The notes beneath the pieces were generated by a model that worked only from the letters and a program-made list of their open reading frames with translations, had not been told where the DNA came from and searched no databases. The translations under genes were made by a program, and so were the position numbers. Shown piece after piece: positions 24,348-32,978 of a DNA stretch of 64,000 nucleotides. Source of the DNA: Arthrobacter sp. (lineage in GTDB: Bacteria > Actinomycetota > Actinomycetes > Actinomycetales > Micrococcaceae); assembly GCA_026393275.1 (NCBI GenBank), contig JAPLAM010000078.1, forward strand, positions 1-64,000. Reading direction: 5' to 3'. Positions within the stretch are counted from its first letter, which is position 1. Every line of letters starts with the position of its first letter.

Positions 24348-26228
24348 CTAGCTGACCGCTGCTGCGGTGTCAGTTGCGGTTTCGGTTTCGGGTGCGGGGT
24401 CGAGGACGACGACGGTGCCTGCTTTGCCGTCGATCCGTACCCTTTGGCCGGTGGTCAGGCGCGCAGTGGCGAAACCGGTGCCGACCACGGCAGGAATGCC
24501 GTATTCGCGGCAGACGATGGCGGCGTGGCACATCATCCCGCCGATGTCGGTGATGACGCCGGTGGCGACGGCGAAGGCCGCTGCCCAGGACGGGGCGGTG
24601 ATCGGAGCCACCAGGATTTCGCGCGGCTGCAGCAGCGGCAGGTCTTTCTCGGAGCGCAGCACCCGGACGGGGCCTTCGACGATGCCGAGGGAGCCCGGGA
24701 TGCCGTTGAGCGTGTCCGAGGCGCCGTCGGAGGCGCCGAGCCAGTCCTGCACGCGTTCGGTGGTGACGCCGTAGTTCATCACGGCGAACGGGTCAGTGAC
24801 CTGCTGCGGCGGGATCCCGTAGGCGGGCGGGGCGCTGGCGGCCTGGAGGGCCGCGACGATGGGGCGGCGGCGGGCGATTTCGGCCTGCCAACGCTTCTTT
24901 CCCCGGGCAGGAACGCCGATCGCCCAAGAGTCCACGACATCAAAGAGCGCGGTGTCGAGTTCGAAGCGGTTCAGGTAGAACATGTCCCCGGCGGTCTCGA
25001 GGAAGCCGGCGTCAACGAGGAAGCGGGCCAGGTCCCAGGCCTTTTCCCAGAAGACCTTGTGGGACCAGTGCTCCACGTAGATGTTGTGTTCTTCGATGTA
25101 GGGGAAGACCTTCCGGGCAAGGCCCAGCAGTTCGTCGAATTGGCGTGCCTCATCGCCGGTGAGGAGGGCGCGGTATTCGTCGACGATCTCGTCGCGTTCC
25201 TCGCGGAGCCGTTCGATGGGCCGGGAGATGTCTTCGCCCGCGGCGATCTTGACTGCATAGCGGGAGATGCCCTGCAGGGGGATGGAGAGGTCGCTGGCCC
25301 AGGTCTCCTGGTCGTGGGTGAAGCCGTATTCGGCGAAGTAGTTGAACCAGGGGTCCTTGGCCTCTTCGAACGCGGCCAGCCAGGTCCGGCCGTTGGTGCT
25401 TTCCGCCAGGGCAGCCAGGATCGCGTCGGGGCCGCTGTCGCCGGTGATGATGCTGTTCAGGTCCAGCTCGTGGGAGAGCGCGGCCAGCTTGCGCAGTTCG
25501 TCGTCCGGGCGGAAGGCCAGGACGTCTACGCCGGCCACCATGCGGGAAATGGACTGCTCGCTGATGAGCGGGAAGGCCTGCTTGCAGAACTGGAAAAAGG
25601 TGATGTAGCCGCCATAGCCCAGGTTCAGGAATTCGAAGTGGTACTGCCAGATGGAGAAGAACTCATCGATCAGCCGGTGGTAGTTCTCGATGACGGCCAT
25701 GGCCGAGGACCGGCCGCGCGCTTCCGTGACGACCTCGGCGGGGTCGTATTCGGTGAGCCGGGGGAACTCGATGGTGCGCAGGGAATCGATGGCGCCTTCC
25801 ATCTTGGTCTTCCACTTGCCGTACAGCTCGTCCCAGTTGGCGTAGTAGTAGCCGGCGCGTTCCTGGAAGATGGCCACGCGCTCCTGGATCCGGGCCGGGT
25901 CCTCAACGCCCAGCGGCGAGATGTAGACGTACCCGTTGACCACGCGGACGTCCAGGCCCAGCGATACCGGGAGGGCGAAGATGCGGGTGCTGAACGTTCC
26001 CACGCCCAGGTACACGGCTTCGGCGCCGATGCTGTCGAACGGGTGGCAGCCGCGGGACCAGTGCATGGTGTCAGCGAACCAGAACTGGGCATTCTCGTGC
26101 TCGGTGGTTTCCTCGCTGGGGACCAGGTAGTACGGGTACATCGACTCCCAGCCCTCACCGCCGGCCGGCGTGGTGGACTCGTTGAAGAAGGGGAAGCGTG
26201 CTGCGCCGCCCGGGGTGGTTTCGGTCAT
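24348..26228 (-). CDS. PEP-utilising His-domain protein, phenylphosphate-synthase PpsA-like
   Basis: A 626-residue protein. The C-terminal mobile domain carries the phospho-acceptor motif GGMMCHAAIVCREYGIPAVV, the swivelling His of PEP synthases. The first ~450 residues form an aromatic-rich helical region (for example YYYANWDELYGKWKTKMEGA) with no PEP/pyruvate TIM barrel. The acceptor therefore need not be pyruvate. Size and layout match PpsA, which phosphorylates phenol. With the ATP-grasp partner (4-base gap) it should phosphorylate an enol or hydroxyl compound. The ATG overlaps the HAD gene by four bases. Confidence 0.82.
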   Translation of the reverse strand: MTETTPGGAARFPFFNESTTPAGGEGWESMYPYYLVPSEETTEHENAQFWFADTMHWSRGCHPFDSIGAEAVYLGVGTFSTRIFALPVSLGLDVRVVNGYVYISPLGVEDPARIQERVAIFQERAGYYYANWDELYGKWKTKMEGAIDSLRTIEFPRLTEYDPAEVVTEARGRSSAMAVIENYHRLIDEFFSIWQYHFEFLNLGYGGYITFFQFCKQAFPLISEQSISRMVAGVDVLAFRPDDELRKLAALSHELDLNSIITGDSGPDAILAALAESTNGRTWLAAFEEAKDPWFNYFAEYGFTHDQETWASDLSIPLQGISRYAVKIAAGEDISRPIERLREERDEIVDEYRALLTGDEARQFDELLGLARKVFPYIEEHNIYVEHWSHKVFWEKAWDLARFLVDAGFLETAGDMFYLNRFELDTALFDVVDSWAIGVPARGKKRWQAEIARRRPIVAALQAASAPPAYGIPPQQVTDPFAVMNYGVTTERVQDWLGASDGASDTLNGIPGSLGIVEGPVRVLRSEKDLPLLQPREILVAPITAPSWAAAFAVATGVITDIGGMMCHAAIVCREYGIPAVVGTGFATARLTTGQRVRIDGKAGTVVVLDPAPETETATDTAAAVS

Positions 26229-27082
26229 GATGTGGCTCCTTGCGACAGTGAAAGGGAGGGAATGAGGAGTTCAAGCAGTTCGGCGACGTCCGCCAAGGCG
26301 AGATCCGGCCTGGCGGCGCCTTCGAGCGTGGCAAGCAGTTCGGGAGAGGTTGCGCCGGAGAGGACCAGAGCGCTGTTGGCACCCATGGACCGGGCCAGGT
26401 CCACTTCCACGGTGGCATCTCCGACCACGGTGACTTTCCCGGCGGGAAGGCCAAGGCGGCGCAGCAGGGTTTCGCCCAAGGCCGCGGAGGGTTTGCCTAG
26501 CACCTGCGGCACGGCGCCGGCCGCCCACCCGATGGCGTTGGCGATGGCTGCCGAGACGCACACGGACTTGCCGAGGCCGCCATGGAACCATGGCACGTCC
26601 ACGGTGGTGTAAAGCGGAGCGCCGGCATCGACAGCCAGACTGGCCGCATTGATCTGTTCGGTGCTGAACCCGTTTGCGGCTCCGACCACCACGACGTCGG
26701 CCAATTCCGGTTGCGCGGGATCGGCCAGGGCGACGCCCAGGCTGCGCAACGGGGCGGTCAAACCCTCCGCGCCGACGGCTAGCACCCGGGCACCGGAGTG
26801 GCGGTGTGCAATGTACTCGGCGGCTGCGCTGCCGGCAGTAACGAAATCCTCGTCGCGGATGCCGATTCCCTGCGCCCGGAGGTGCGCCGCGTACTCGGCC
26901 GGGGTCTTCTCCGAGGCATTGGTACAGACCACGACGGCGTGGCCGGCGGCGTAGAGCGCTGACACCAGTTCCGCTGCGCCCGGCATGCCTTCGCCGCCGG
27001 CACCGCCGGCGCGCTTGGTGCGCATCAGGCAACCATCAACATCCAGAACCCAGCCCCGGGAATTCTGTATCAGATCGTTCAT
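26225..27082 (-). CDS. HAD-superfamily (IIA, NagD-like) phosphatase
   Basis: A 285-residue HAD hydrolase. It shows the nucleophile motif LDVDGCLM, motif II in VVCTNASEK, the Lys motif in VLGKPSAALGE and the acidic motif VVGDATVEVDLARS. The long cap between motifs II and III is the IIA type of NagD and p-nitrophenyl phosphatases. It overlaps both neighbours by four bases, so it is an integral part of the carboxylase operon. It may clear dead-end phosphate esters or take part in the dephosphorylating carboxylation. The latter echoes the HAD-like delta subunit of phenylphosphate carboxylase. Confidence 0.85.
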   Translation of the reverse strand: MNDLIQNSRGWVLDVDGCLMRTKRAGGAGGEGMPGAAELVSALYAAGHAVVVCTNASEKTPAEYAAHLRAQGIGIRDEDFVTAGSAAAEYIAHRHSGARVLAVGAEGLTAPLRSLGVALADPAQPELADVVVVGAANGFSTEQINAASLAVDAGAPLYTTVDVPWFHGGLGKSVCVSAAIANAIGWAAGAVPQVLGKPSAALGETLLRRLGLPAGKVTVVGDATVEVDLARSMGANSALVLSGATSPELLATLEGAARPDLALADVAELLELLIPSLSLSQGATS

Positions 27083-28560
27083 GCTGTAGCCCCGTGTGCG
27101 GCGTTTTCGGAAGAGCCGCGTTGAACGGAAAATGTTGTGCTGCCGTCGCTGATGGACACCGAGGTGGAGGGCCGGTCATTCACTGCTGCGAGCAGCCGCT
27201 GCAGCGTTGACGTGGCCGAATTCCTCTTCGCGGCGTACATGGTGTCCACCTGCTCGGCCGGCATGACAGCCCGGAGCAGCAGCTCCTCGTCGCTGATGGT
27301 GGCCCCGAAGCGCCGCCGCAAATCTGCGATGGTCACGTCCCCGCCGTCGTTTACGGGCTGCTGTCCGCGCTTGGTGGCCATGGCCCGGTCCATCAGTTCG
27401 GGGTTCACGGCCCCGGGCAGCGGCCCGAAGTCGCCGCGGAGCAGGTCGATGACCTCGTCCGAGATCTGCTTGTACCGCTCACCCGTGATGACGTTCAGGG
27501 TGGCCTGGGTGACGATGTACTGCGCAAACGGCGTCATCACGATCGGCCAGCCGAGGTCCTCGCGGACCTGGACGGACTCCTCGATCACCTGGTCGAACAG
27601 GTCCGCACGCCGGATTTCGCCGAGCTGCCGGCGGGTGGTGGACTGCACGCCGCCGGGAATGGTGTGCCGGTAGTAGGCCTCGTCGTACTCGTTGGGGCTG
27701 CCCGAGGGAAGGTTCTTGATCCTTCCCTGCCGCTGCAGGTAGGCCGAGGCCTTGGCCATGGCATCCAGGTCCACGTTGACGTTGTGGCCGCGGGCCCGAA
27801 GGTTATGGACCAGCCGCTGGGCTTCCGGGTGTGAGCTTCCGTTGGCCAGCGGCGGCAGGGCGCAGTGGATGGTCTCGATGCCGAGGTCCGCGGCGTCGAG
27901 GACGGTGATGGGGGACAGGCCGGTGGTGCTGTGCGAATGGATTTCGTTCAGCCGGGTGGTGTTGAGGCTGGACCGCAGCAGCGGCACCAGGCTTTTCACC
28001 CGGTCCGGGGTCAGCAGCCCTGCCGGGTCCTTCAGGTAGACACTGTCGATGGCGTCGCAGTCGTCGAGTTCCTTGGCCTTGGTGGCGAAGTATTCGTCGG
28101 TGTGGACCGGGCTGGTGGTGTAGCAGATGCCGCCGATGACTTCTTCGAAGCCGACCCGCTTGGCCATTTCGGCGGTGCGCTTGGCACCGTCCATGTCATG
28201 CATCGGATCGATCACCCAGAGCCGTTTGACGCCGTTGCGGACCAGCAGCCGGAAGGCCAGTTCAAAGACGGCGTCCGGAGTGCGGTGGAAAGTGATGAAC
28301 CGTTTGCCGGTGGTGAGGAAGCCGAGCTGCGTGTTGGGCATCAGGTCGCGAGCGGCCCGCAACCGTTCCCACGGATCCTCCTGGTGGTACCGCACGGCGG
28401 TAGCCATAAGGGTGCTCGAGACCAGCTCGATGGCGTGGTATCCGACCTCGTCCAGCAGCGGAGCGACGCCCTTGACCATCCGCGTGGTGACGCCGGTGGC
28501 GCCCCAGATGCTCTGGTTGCCGTCCCGCAAGGAGACATCGACGAGTTTGACGTCAGTCAT
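27079..28560 (-). CDS. Atypical HMGL-type biotin-dependent carboxyltransferase
   Basis: A 493-residue homolog of the carboxyltransferase subunit of split pyruvate carboxylase and oxaloacetate decarboxylase. Metal-site elements are kept: the Asp in SLRDGNQS, the carbamylated Lys in YLKDPAGLL and the His pair in IHSHSTTGL. The substrate pocket differs. The usual GGATFD becomes VSSTLMA (Asp lost), the LLRG Arg becomes Thr (FLTTG), and the PGGQYTN Thr becomes Ser (PGGVQST). The lost Asp and Arg are those expected to hold pyruvate, so another acceptor is likely. ATG 28560 overlaps the biotin-carboxylase stop. The acceptor is proposed, not shown, to be a ketone or its enol phosphate. Confidence 0.82.
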   Translation of the reverse strand: MTDVKLVDVSLRDGNQSIWGATGVTTRMVKGVAPLLDEVGYHAIELVSSTLMATAVRYHQEDPWERLRAARDLMPNTQLGFLTTGKRFITFHRTPDAVFELAFRLLVRNGVKRLWVIDPMHDMDGAKRTAEMAKRVGFEEVIGGICYTTSPVHTDEYFATKAKELDDCDAIDSVYLKDPAGLLTPDRVKSLVPLLRSSLNTTRLNEIHSHSTTGLSPITVLDAADLGIETIHCALPPLANGSSHPEAQRLVHNLRARGHNVNVDLDAMAKASAYLQRQGRIKNLPSGSPNEYDEAYYRHTIPGGVQSTTRRQLGEIRRADLFDQVIEESVQVREDLGWPIVMTPFAQYIVTQATLNVITGERYKQISDEVIDLLRGDFGPLPGAVNPELMDRAMATKRGQQPVNDGGDVTIADLRRRFGATISDEELLLRAVMPAEQVDTMYAAKRNSATSTLQRLLAAVNDRPSTSVSISDGSTTFSVQRGSSENAAHGATA

Positions 28561-29909
28561 GAGTTCACCTTTTCCGTCATCAGTTCGTTCAGCCAGTGGG
28601 TGGTGACCGTGTTGTCCTGGAAGTCTGGATGGGCCAGGATTCTGCGCAACAGAGGCAGTGAGGTGGTGACTCCTTCGATCTCGAATGCTGCCAGAGCCTG
28701 CTCCATGCGTTTGATGGCGGCGGCGCGGTCCGGTGCCCAGGCGATTTGCTTGGCCATCAGGGCGTCGTAGAACGGCGGGAAGCGGTAGCCCTCGTAGATA
28801 TGCGTATCGAGCCTGAGTCCGCCGGCGGCGGACGGGCGCCAGCGCGTGACGGTTCCCGGCGAGGGCCGCAGGTCGTTCTCCGGGTCCTGGGCCGTGATGC
28901 GGCATTCGATGGCATTGCCGGTCAGGGCGATGTCGGCCTGGGTGAAGGACAGCGGCTCGCCAAGCGCGGCCAGCAGCTGTTCACGGACAAGGTCGACGCC
29001 GGTGATCGCCTCGGTGACCGGGTGCTCCACCTGAACGCGCGGATTCACCTCGAGGAAGGCCAACGAATTACGCTGCACGTCGTAGAGGAACTCCACGGTT
29101 CCCAGGCCCACATAGTCCAGGGCCTCAGCGATGCGCAGGGCGCTTTCGTACAGGAGTGCCCGGGCAGCTTCGGGGAGTACCGTGCACGGTGCCTCCTCCA
29201 CGACCTTCTGGTAGCGGTACTGCACCGAACATTCCCGTTCGCCGAGGTGGACGCGGTGGCCGTGGCGGTCGCCAAGAATCTGGACCTCTACGTGTTTGGC
29301 GTCCTGGACGAACCGTTCCAGGAACACGGTGCCGTCACCGAAGGAGGCTTCCGCTTCGGAGGAGGCCAGCTGCCAGGCCTCGGCCAGTTCCGTGGTGCTC
29401 TCTACGAGTTTCATGCCGCGGCCGCCACCGCCGTGCGCTGCCTTGATGAGCACCGGGTAGCCGATGCGTTCGGCCAGCTGCTGCACTTCCTCGGCCGTCT
29501 GGGCGGTCCCGCCGGCGGAGACAGGGACGTCCACGGATTCGGCCAGCCGCCGGGCCGTCAGTTTGTCGCCCAGGGCGCGCAGCGCTGCGGGTGACGGGCC
29601 AATGAAGGTCAGGCCGTTCTCTTCGCACAGTTCAGCAAAGGCCGGCCGTTCGGAGAGGAATCCATACCCTGGGTGGATGGCGGTGCACCCGGTGGAGAGA
29701 GCGGCCTGGATCACGGCGTTCATGTTCAGGTAGCTGTCAGCAGGGCGGGGGCCGCCAATCGTCACGACGCGCCCGGCCCGCCGGGCGGCCAGGGTGTCCT
29801 TGTCCGCTTTCGAGACTCCGAGGACCGTGTCGTAACCCAGCTGGTCGCAGCCTTCAATGAGGCGGACGGCGATTTCCCCGCGGTTCGCTATGAAGATGCG
29901 GTGCTTCAT
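28557..29909 (-). CDS. Biotin carboxylase subunit
   Basis: A 450-residue AccC-type enzyme. It has IFIANRGEIAVRLIEGCDQL at the N-terminus, the ATP-grasp Gly-rich loop KAAHGGGGRGMKLVES, the bicarbonate/ATP-site block FLEVNPRVQVEHPVTEAITG and the length of a stand-alone subunit. It carboxylates the biotin on the adjacent carrier protein using ATP and bicarbonate. The ATG overlaps the carrier stop and its own stop overlaps the carboxyltransferase ATG, giving strict coupling. It is probably dedicated to this operon's carboxylase rather than to fatty-acid synthesis, because the neighbours are not acyl-CoA carboxyltransferases. Confidence 0.93.
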   Translation of the reverse strand: MKHRIFIANRGEIAVRLIEGCDQLGYDTVLGVSKADKDTLAARRAGRVVTIGGPRPADSYLNMNAVIQAALSTGCTAIHPGYGFLSERPAFAELCEENGLTFIGPSPAALRALGDKLTARRLAESVDVPVSAGGTAQTAEEVQQLAERIGYPVLIKAAHGGGGRGMKLVESTTELAEAWQLASSEAEASFGDGTVFLERFVQDAKHVEVQILGDRHGHRVHLGERECSVQYRYQKVVEEAPCTVLPEAARALLYESALRIAEALDYVGLGTVEFLYDVQRNSLAFLEVNPRVQVEHPVTEAITGVDLVREQLLAALGEPLSFTQADIALTGNAIECRITAQDPENDLRPSPGTVTRWRPSAAGGLRLDTHIYEGYRFPPFYDALMAKQIAWAPDRAAAIKRMEQALAAFEIEGVTTSLPLLRRILAHPDFQDNTVTTHWLNELMTEKVNS

Positions 29910-30457
29910 GAGGCGGACCGGATAGCGAACAGGGGCTGTTCGAACTCCACTAGGTCCCCGTCCTTGACGAAGACTGCGGTGATCTCACCGGCGGCGCCTG
30001 CGGTCACGGAGTTCATCAGCTTCATGACCTCGACGATGCACAGCACGGCGTCGGCGGCCACCGAGTCCCCGACCTGAACGAAGGCGCGCTGGCCGGGCTT
30101 GGGGGCACCGTAGTAGGTTCCCAGCATCGGGGCGGTGACCAGGATGTGGCCCTCGGGCAGCGAATCGGGACTGGTGACGGGGGAGTGCCCATTCGCTGCG
30201 GCCGGGGCTGGAACCAGAGTCGGAACCGGGGCCGGGGCCGACGTAGCGGCCGGCGCCGAAATGGGAGGCGGGGCCGGGGCGGGGGCGGGAGCCGGCATAG
30301 CCACGGCCACCGGGTTGCCCGGACCGGCGACATCCGGAATGTGGCCCCCTCGACGGACATGCAGGCGCATGGCACCTTTCTCGTACAAGAAATCAGTGAA
30401 CTCTGTTTTGTCGAGCTGCTCGATGATCGCGGCGAGCTCTTCCAGATCGACGTCCAT
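29906..30457 (-). CDS. Biotin carboxyl carrier protein
   Basis: A 183-residue AccB-like protein. The N-terminal domain (LEELAAIIEQLDKTEFTDFL) is typical, followed by a Pro/Ala-rich linker and the biotinyl domain with the acceptor Lys in CIVEVMKLMNSV and the fold element APMLGTYYGAPKPGQ. I chose ATG 30457 because GAAGGAAG lies about ten bases upstream; ATG 30481 is an alternative without a good site. It is the first gene of the six-gene operon. Confidence 0.9.
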   Translation of the reverse strand: MDVDLEELAAIIEQLDKTEFTDFLYEKGAMRLHVRRGGHIPDVAGPGNPVAVAMPAPAPAPAPPPISAPAATSAPAPVPTLVPAPAAANGHSPVTSPDSLPEGHILVTAPMLGTYYGAPKPGQRAFVQVGDSVAADAVLCIVEVMKLMNSVTAGAAGEITAVFVKDGDLVEFEQPLFAIRSAS

Positions 30458-30505
30458 ATGCGGGAAACTTCCTTCGTTCATGCCTGTCGTCGTTGAACAG
30501 GCCGG

Positions 30506-30539
30506 AATGTGGTGCGTGCCACATTTCGAGCGTACGAAG
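30506..30539 (-). promoter_or_regulatory. Inverted repeats upstream of the carboxylase operon
   Basis: AATGTGG (30506-30512) pairs perfectly with CCACATT (30519-30525). Overlapping it, CATTTCG-N6-CGAAGTG is a nearly perfect inverted repeat with the TTTCG half-site of the IclR palindrome at 31.48 kb. GTACG-N5-CGTAC follows at about 30532. A regulator binding here, plausibly the neighbouring IclR protein, would control the operon. Confidence 0.5.
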
Positions 30540-30598
30540 TGCGTACCGCTCTCCGCAATGATTTCTGAAGAGATTCCGCTGTGCGTAATTTGGTGAGC

Positions 30599-31378
30599 TT
30601 AGTGAGGCTCACTTGCCCGCGTCAGCAGCCCGGCCTCCGTCGCGGACGCGGCCTCCCTAAGCGCCTTGATGTGATCCGGGACTTTCCCCTTCTGGTAGCG
30701 GGCTGTGGGGATCGCGGTGGTGAAGGCTGCCATGGGCTTGCCCGTGGCGTCTCTGATGCAGACGCCAAGGCCACTGACGCCCTGCTCCGTCTCCTCGGTA
30801 TTGACGGCGTACCCGGTCTTGCGAACCGCAGCCAGCTGCCGCTTTAGTGCGGGGAGAGTGTGAATTCTCGCGGTTGGCCATGGCGTTAGACCGCTGCGGT
30901 AGAGCTGCTCCAGTTCCACATTGCTGAGTTCGGCCAGGATCGCCTTGCCCCCGGCGGAGCAGTACGCCGGCATCAGATCCCCCATCCTGGCTTTCACATG
31001 CAGCGCCGCTTCAGACTCGATGCCGTCAATGAACCGCACATGCGAACCGGCCAGGACCATGAGTTGGACGGTATCGACGACGTCGCCATAGAGCTTCTGC
31101 AGTGCCGGGCGCGCCACCTGGCGCAGTTGGTTCACCGAGAACCGGCTCTCGCCCTGGGGGACCAGTTGGGATCCCGCGCGGTAGTGCCGTTCCCGGTCCT
31201 GGGTGGCAAAGTCCCTGGCCACCAGCGTCCCCAGTAGCCGGTGTGCCGTAGAGGGGGCCACGCCTAGCCGCTCCCCGGCGGACTTGACGCTTAGGACCTC
31301 CCCTTCACGCAGGAGGACGAGCAGCTGGAGGGCCCGGTCCACGGATTCCAGCTTCACAGGGTTCTCGAGATTTCGCAT
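30599..31378 (-). CDS. IclR-family transcriptional regulator
   Basis: A 259-residue protein from ATG 31378. The N-terminal winged HTH (LESVDRALQLLVLLREGEVL, then AGERLGVAPSTAHRLLGTLV) is followed by the IclR ligand domain with VRFIDGIESEAALHVKARMG, MPAYCSAGGKAILAEL and GVSGLGVCIRD. It lies just upstream of the carboxylase operon on the same strand and is divergent from the MFS/acetoacetyl-CoA synthetase pair, with a perfect palindrome between. It is the obvious pathway-specific regulator. The effector may be a ketone, keto acid or CoA ester. Confidence 0.92.
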   Translation of the reverse strand: MRNLENPVKLESVDRALQLLVLLREGEVLSVKSAGERLGVAPSTAHRLLGTLVARDFATQDRERHYRAGSQLVPQGESRFSVNQLRQVARPALQKLYGDVVDTVQLMVLAGSHVRFIDGIESEAALHVKARMGDLMPAYCSAGGKAILAELSNVELEQLYRSGLTPWPTARIHTLPALKRQLAAVRKTGYAVNTEETEQGVSGLGVCIRDATGKPMAAFTTAIPTARYQKGKVPDHIKALREAASATEAGLLTRASEPH

Positions 31379-31478
31379 AGCAGAATTTTGGCATAGCTCC
31401 GCCGCTCCCGCTAGGGGCAGCCGGGCGGCAAGGTTCCCGTCGAGACTTCGGGTAGTGCTAACGGGTGCTCCGCGGCAA

Positions 31479-31495
31479 ATTTCGCTAAGCGAAAT
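31479..31495. promoter_or_regulatory. IclR-type operator palindrome
   Basis: ATTTCGCT-A-AGCGAAAT is a perfect 17-base palindrome in the 202-base gap between the divergent IclR and MFS genes. A close copy (TTCGCTAGCGAA) lies upstream of the SDR gene at 20342, and a weaker TTTCG/CGAAG version precedes the carboxylase operon. Confidence 0.65.
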
Positions 31496-31580
31496 GTCCA
31501 ACAGAGTTGTGGACGCTTGCAGATTGGTGTGACTACGATCACTGAACGCACCCTGAGCTTTACACAACAAGAAAGTAGAC

Positions 31581-32933
31581 ATGGACGTCTTAGCCCAAAT
31601 ACGGCACTCAAGGATGACCCGCTTCCAGGTAATGGCGATCGCAATCGCACTGACCCTCATCCTGATCGACGGGTTCGATGTGGCCGTGATGGCCTACGCG
31701 GCACCGAGCCTCTCCAAGGCATGGGGCCTTGACCCGGTCACCTTGGGATTCCTGCTCAGCGCCAGCCTCTTCGGCATGGCAGCGGGATCGATCTTCCTGA
31801 CCCCGCTTGCTGACAGGATTGGCCGCCGGCGGCTGGCCCTGATTTCGCTGGTTATCATCAGCATCGGCATGGTCCTTTCGATCTTCAGCGCCGATGCGAT
31901 GCAGCTCATGGCGTTCCGGATCATCACCGGACTGGGTGTCGGTGGCATGATGGCCAACCTGAACGTGCTCGTCTCCGAGTACGCCTCTGACAAACGTCGC
32001 GGCACCATCATCGGCATCTACGCGGCCGGCTATCCCATCGGCGCCACGGTCGGCGGTCTGGTCGCTGCCCCGTTGATTCCGCCCTTCGGCTGGCATTCCG
32101 TGTTCATCGTGGGAGCGGCCCTGACGGTCCTGATGCTGGCGATCTCCTGGCGCTTCCTCCCCGAGTCCCTCGATTACCTCCTGACCCGGCGACCGGAGGG
32201 GGCCCTGCCGAAGATCAACGGCATCCTTGCCAAGATCGGCCGCCCGTCCCTGAGCGAGCTGCCGGCACTCCCATCGGCGGTCCGCCAACAGAGCGCGGTC
32301 GCAGAGATCCTGAGCCGACCCACCCGCTTCAGGACCCTTGCGCTGTGGATCGGCTACGCCTGCCTGGTCGCGGCCTACTACTTTGCCAACACGTGGACGC
32401 CGAAGATCGTGGCGGCCGCTTCAGGAAATGACACCCTCGGGGTGACCATCGGCGTCATCGCCAACGCCGGGGGCATCCTCGGCTGCTTCATCTTCAGCGG
32501 CCTGGCCATCAAGTACCGCAGCCGTCCGCTGCTTGTCTGGGCGCTGGGCGCGGCCGCCGTAGCCTACCTGCTCTTCGGCGTCGTCTTCACCCAGATCAGC
32601 GTCGCCGTCGTCGTCGCCTTGTTCCTGGGCATCCTCACCACCGCCGGGATCGCCGGCTTCTACGCCGTCGCACCCGACATCTACACCGCCAGGGCCCGCG
32701 CTACCGGCATCGGATGGATGATCGGCCTTGGCCGCTTGGTCTCCATCATTGCTCCGATCATGGTGGGATACCTCATCTCCGGCGGGTGGCAGCCAGAGAA
32801 GATCTTCTTCCTCTTCGCCATCCCGTTGGCCGCATCGGCGCTCTGCATCGTTGCGCTGGGTGTATCGCTGAAGCGTGCACACTCGCCGGCTCCTGCCGAC
32901 GAAGCCGTGGCACGAAGCGCCCCCGCCATCTAA
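31581..32933 (+). CDS. MFS transporter, AAHS-like (aromatic acid:H+ symporter type)
   Basis: A 450-residue, 12-helix permease. IALTLILIDGFDVAVMAYAA in helix 1 is the AAHS signature (D-G-F-D), and loop 2-3 reads LADRIGRRRLALIS. AAHS carriers import small carboxylates and aromatic acids with protons. It is divergent from iclR and followed by the acetoacetyl-CoA synthetase (45-base gap), so it probably brings in a keto acid or related substrate of that pathway. Confidence 0.9.
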   Translation: MDVLAQIRHSRMTRFQVMAIAIALTLILIDGFDVAVMAYAAPSLSKAWGLDPVTLGFLLSASLFGMAAGSIFLTPLADRIGRRRLALISLVIISIGMVLSIFSADAMQLMAFRIITGLGVGGMMANLNVLVSEYASDKRRGTIIGIYAAGYPIGATVGGLVAAPLIPPFGWHSVFIVGAALTVLMLAISWRFLPESLDYLLTRRPEGALPKINGILAKIGRPSLSELPALPSAVRQQSAVAEILSRPTRFRTLALWIGYACLVAAYYFANTWTPKIVAAASGNDTLGVTIGVIANAGGILGCFIFSGLAIKYRSRPLLVWALGAAAVAYLLFGVVFTQISVAVVVALFLGILTTAGIAGFYAVAPDIYTARARATGIGWMIGLGRLVSIIAPIMVGYLISGGWQPEKIFFLFAIPLAASALCIVALGVSLKRAHSPAPADEAVARSAPAI

Positions 32934-32978
32934 GCCGTCCCGCCCGTTCTTCCCCCGAAATATCCAGAAGGAAATCTC

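Noticed and set aside
24219..26612. 797-codon plus-strand open frame
   Set aside because: It is antisense to the PpsA-like gene and neighbours. The conserved catalytic motifs lie on the minus strand.
27079..30457. Acetyl- or propionyl-CoA carboxylase operon
   Set aside because: The carboxyltransferase is HMGL-type, not the crotonase-like AccD/PccB type that acyl-CoA carboxylases need.
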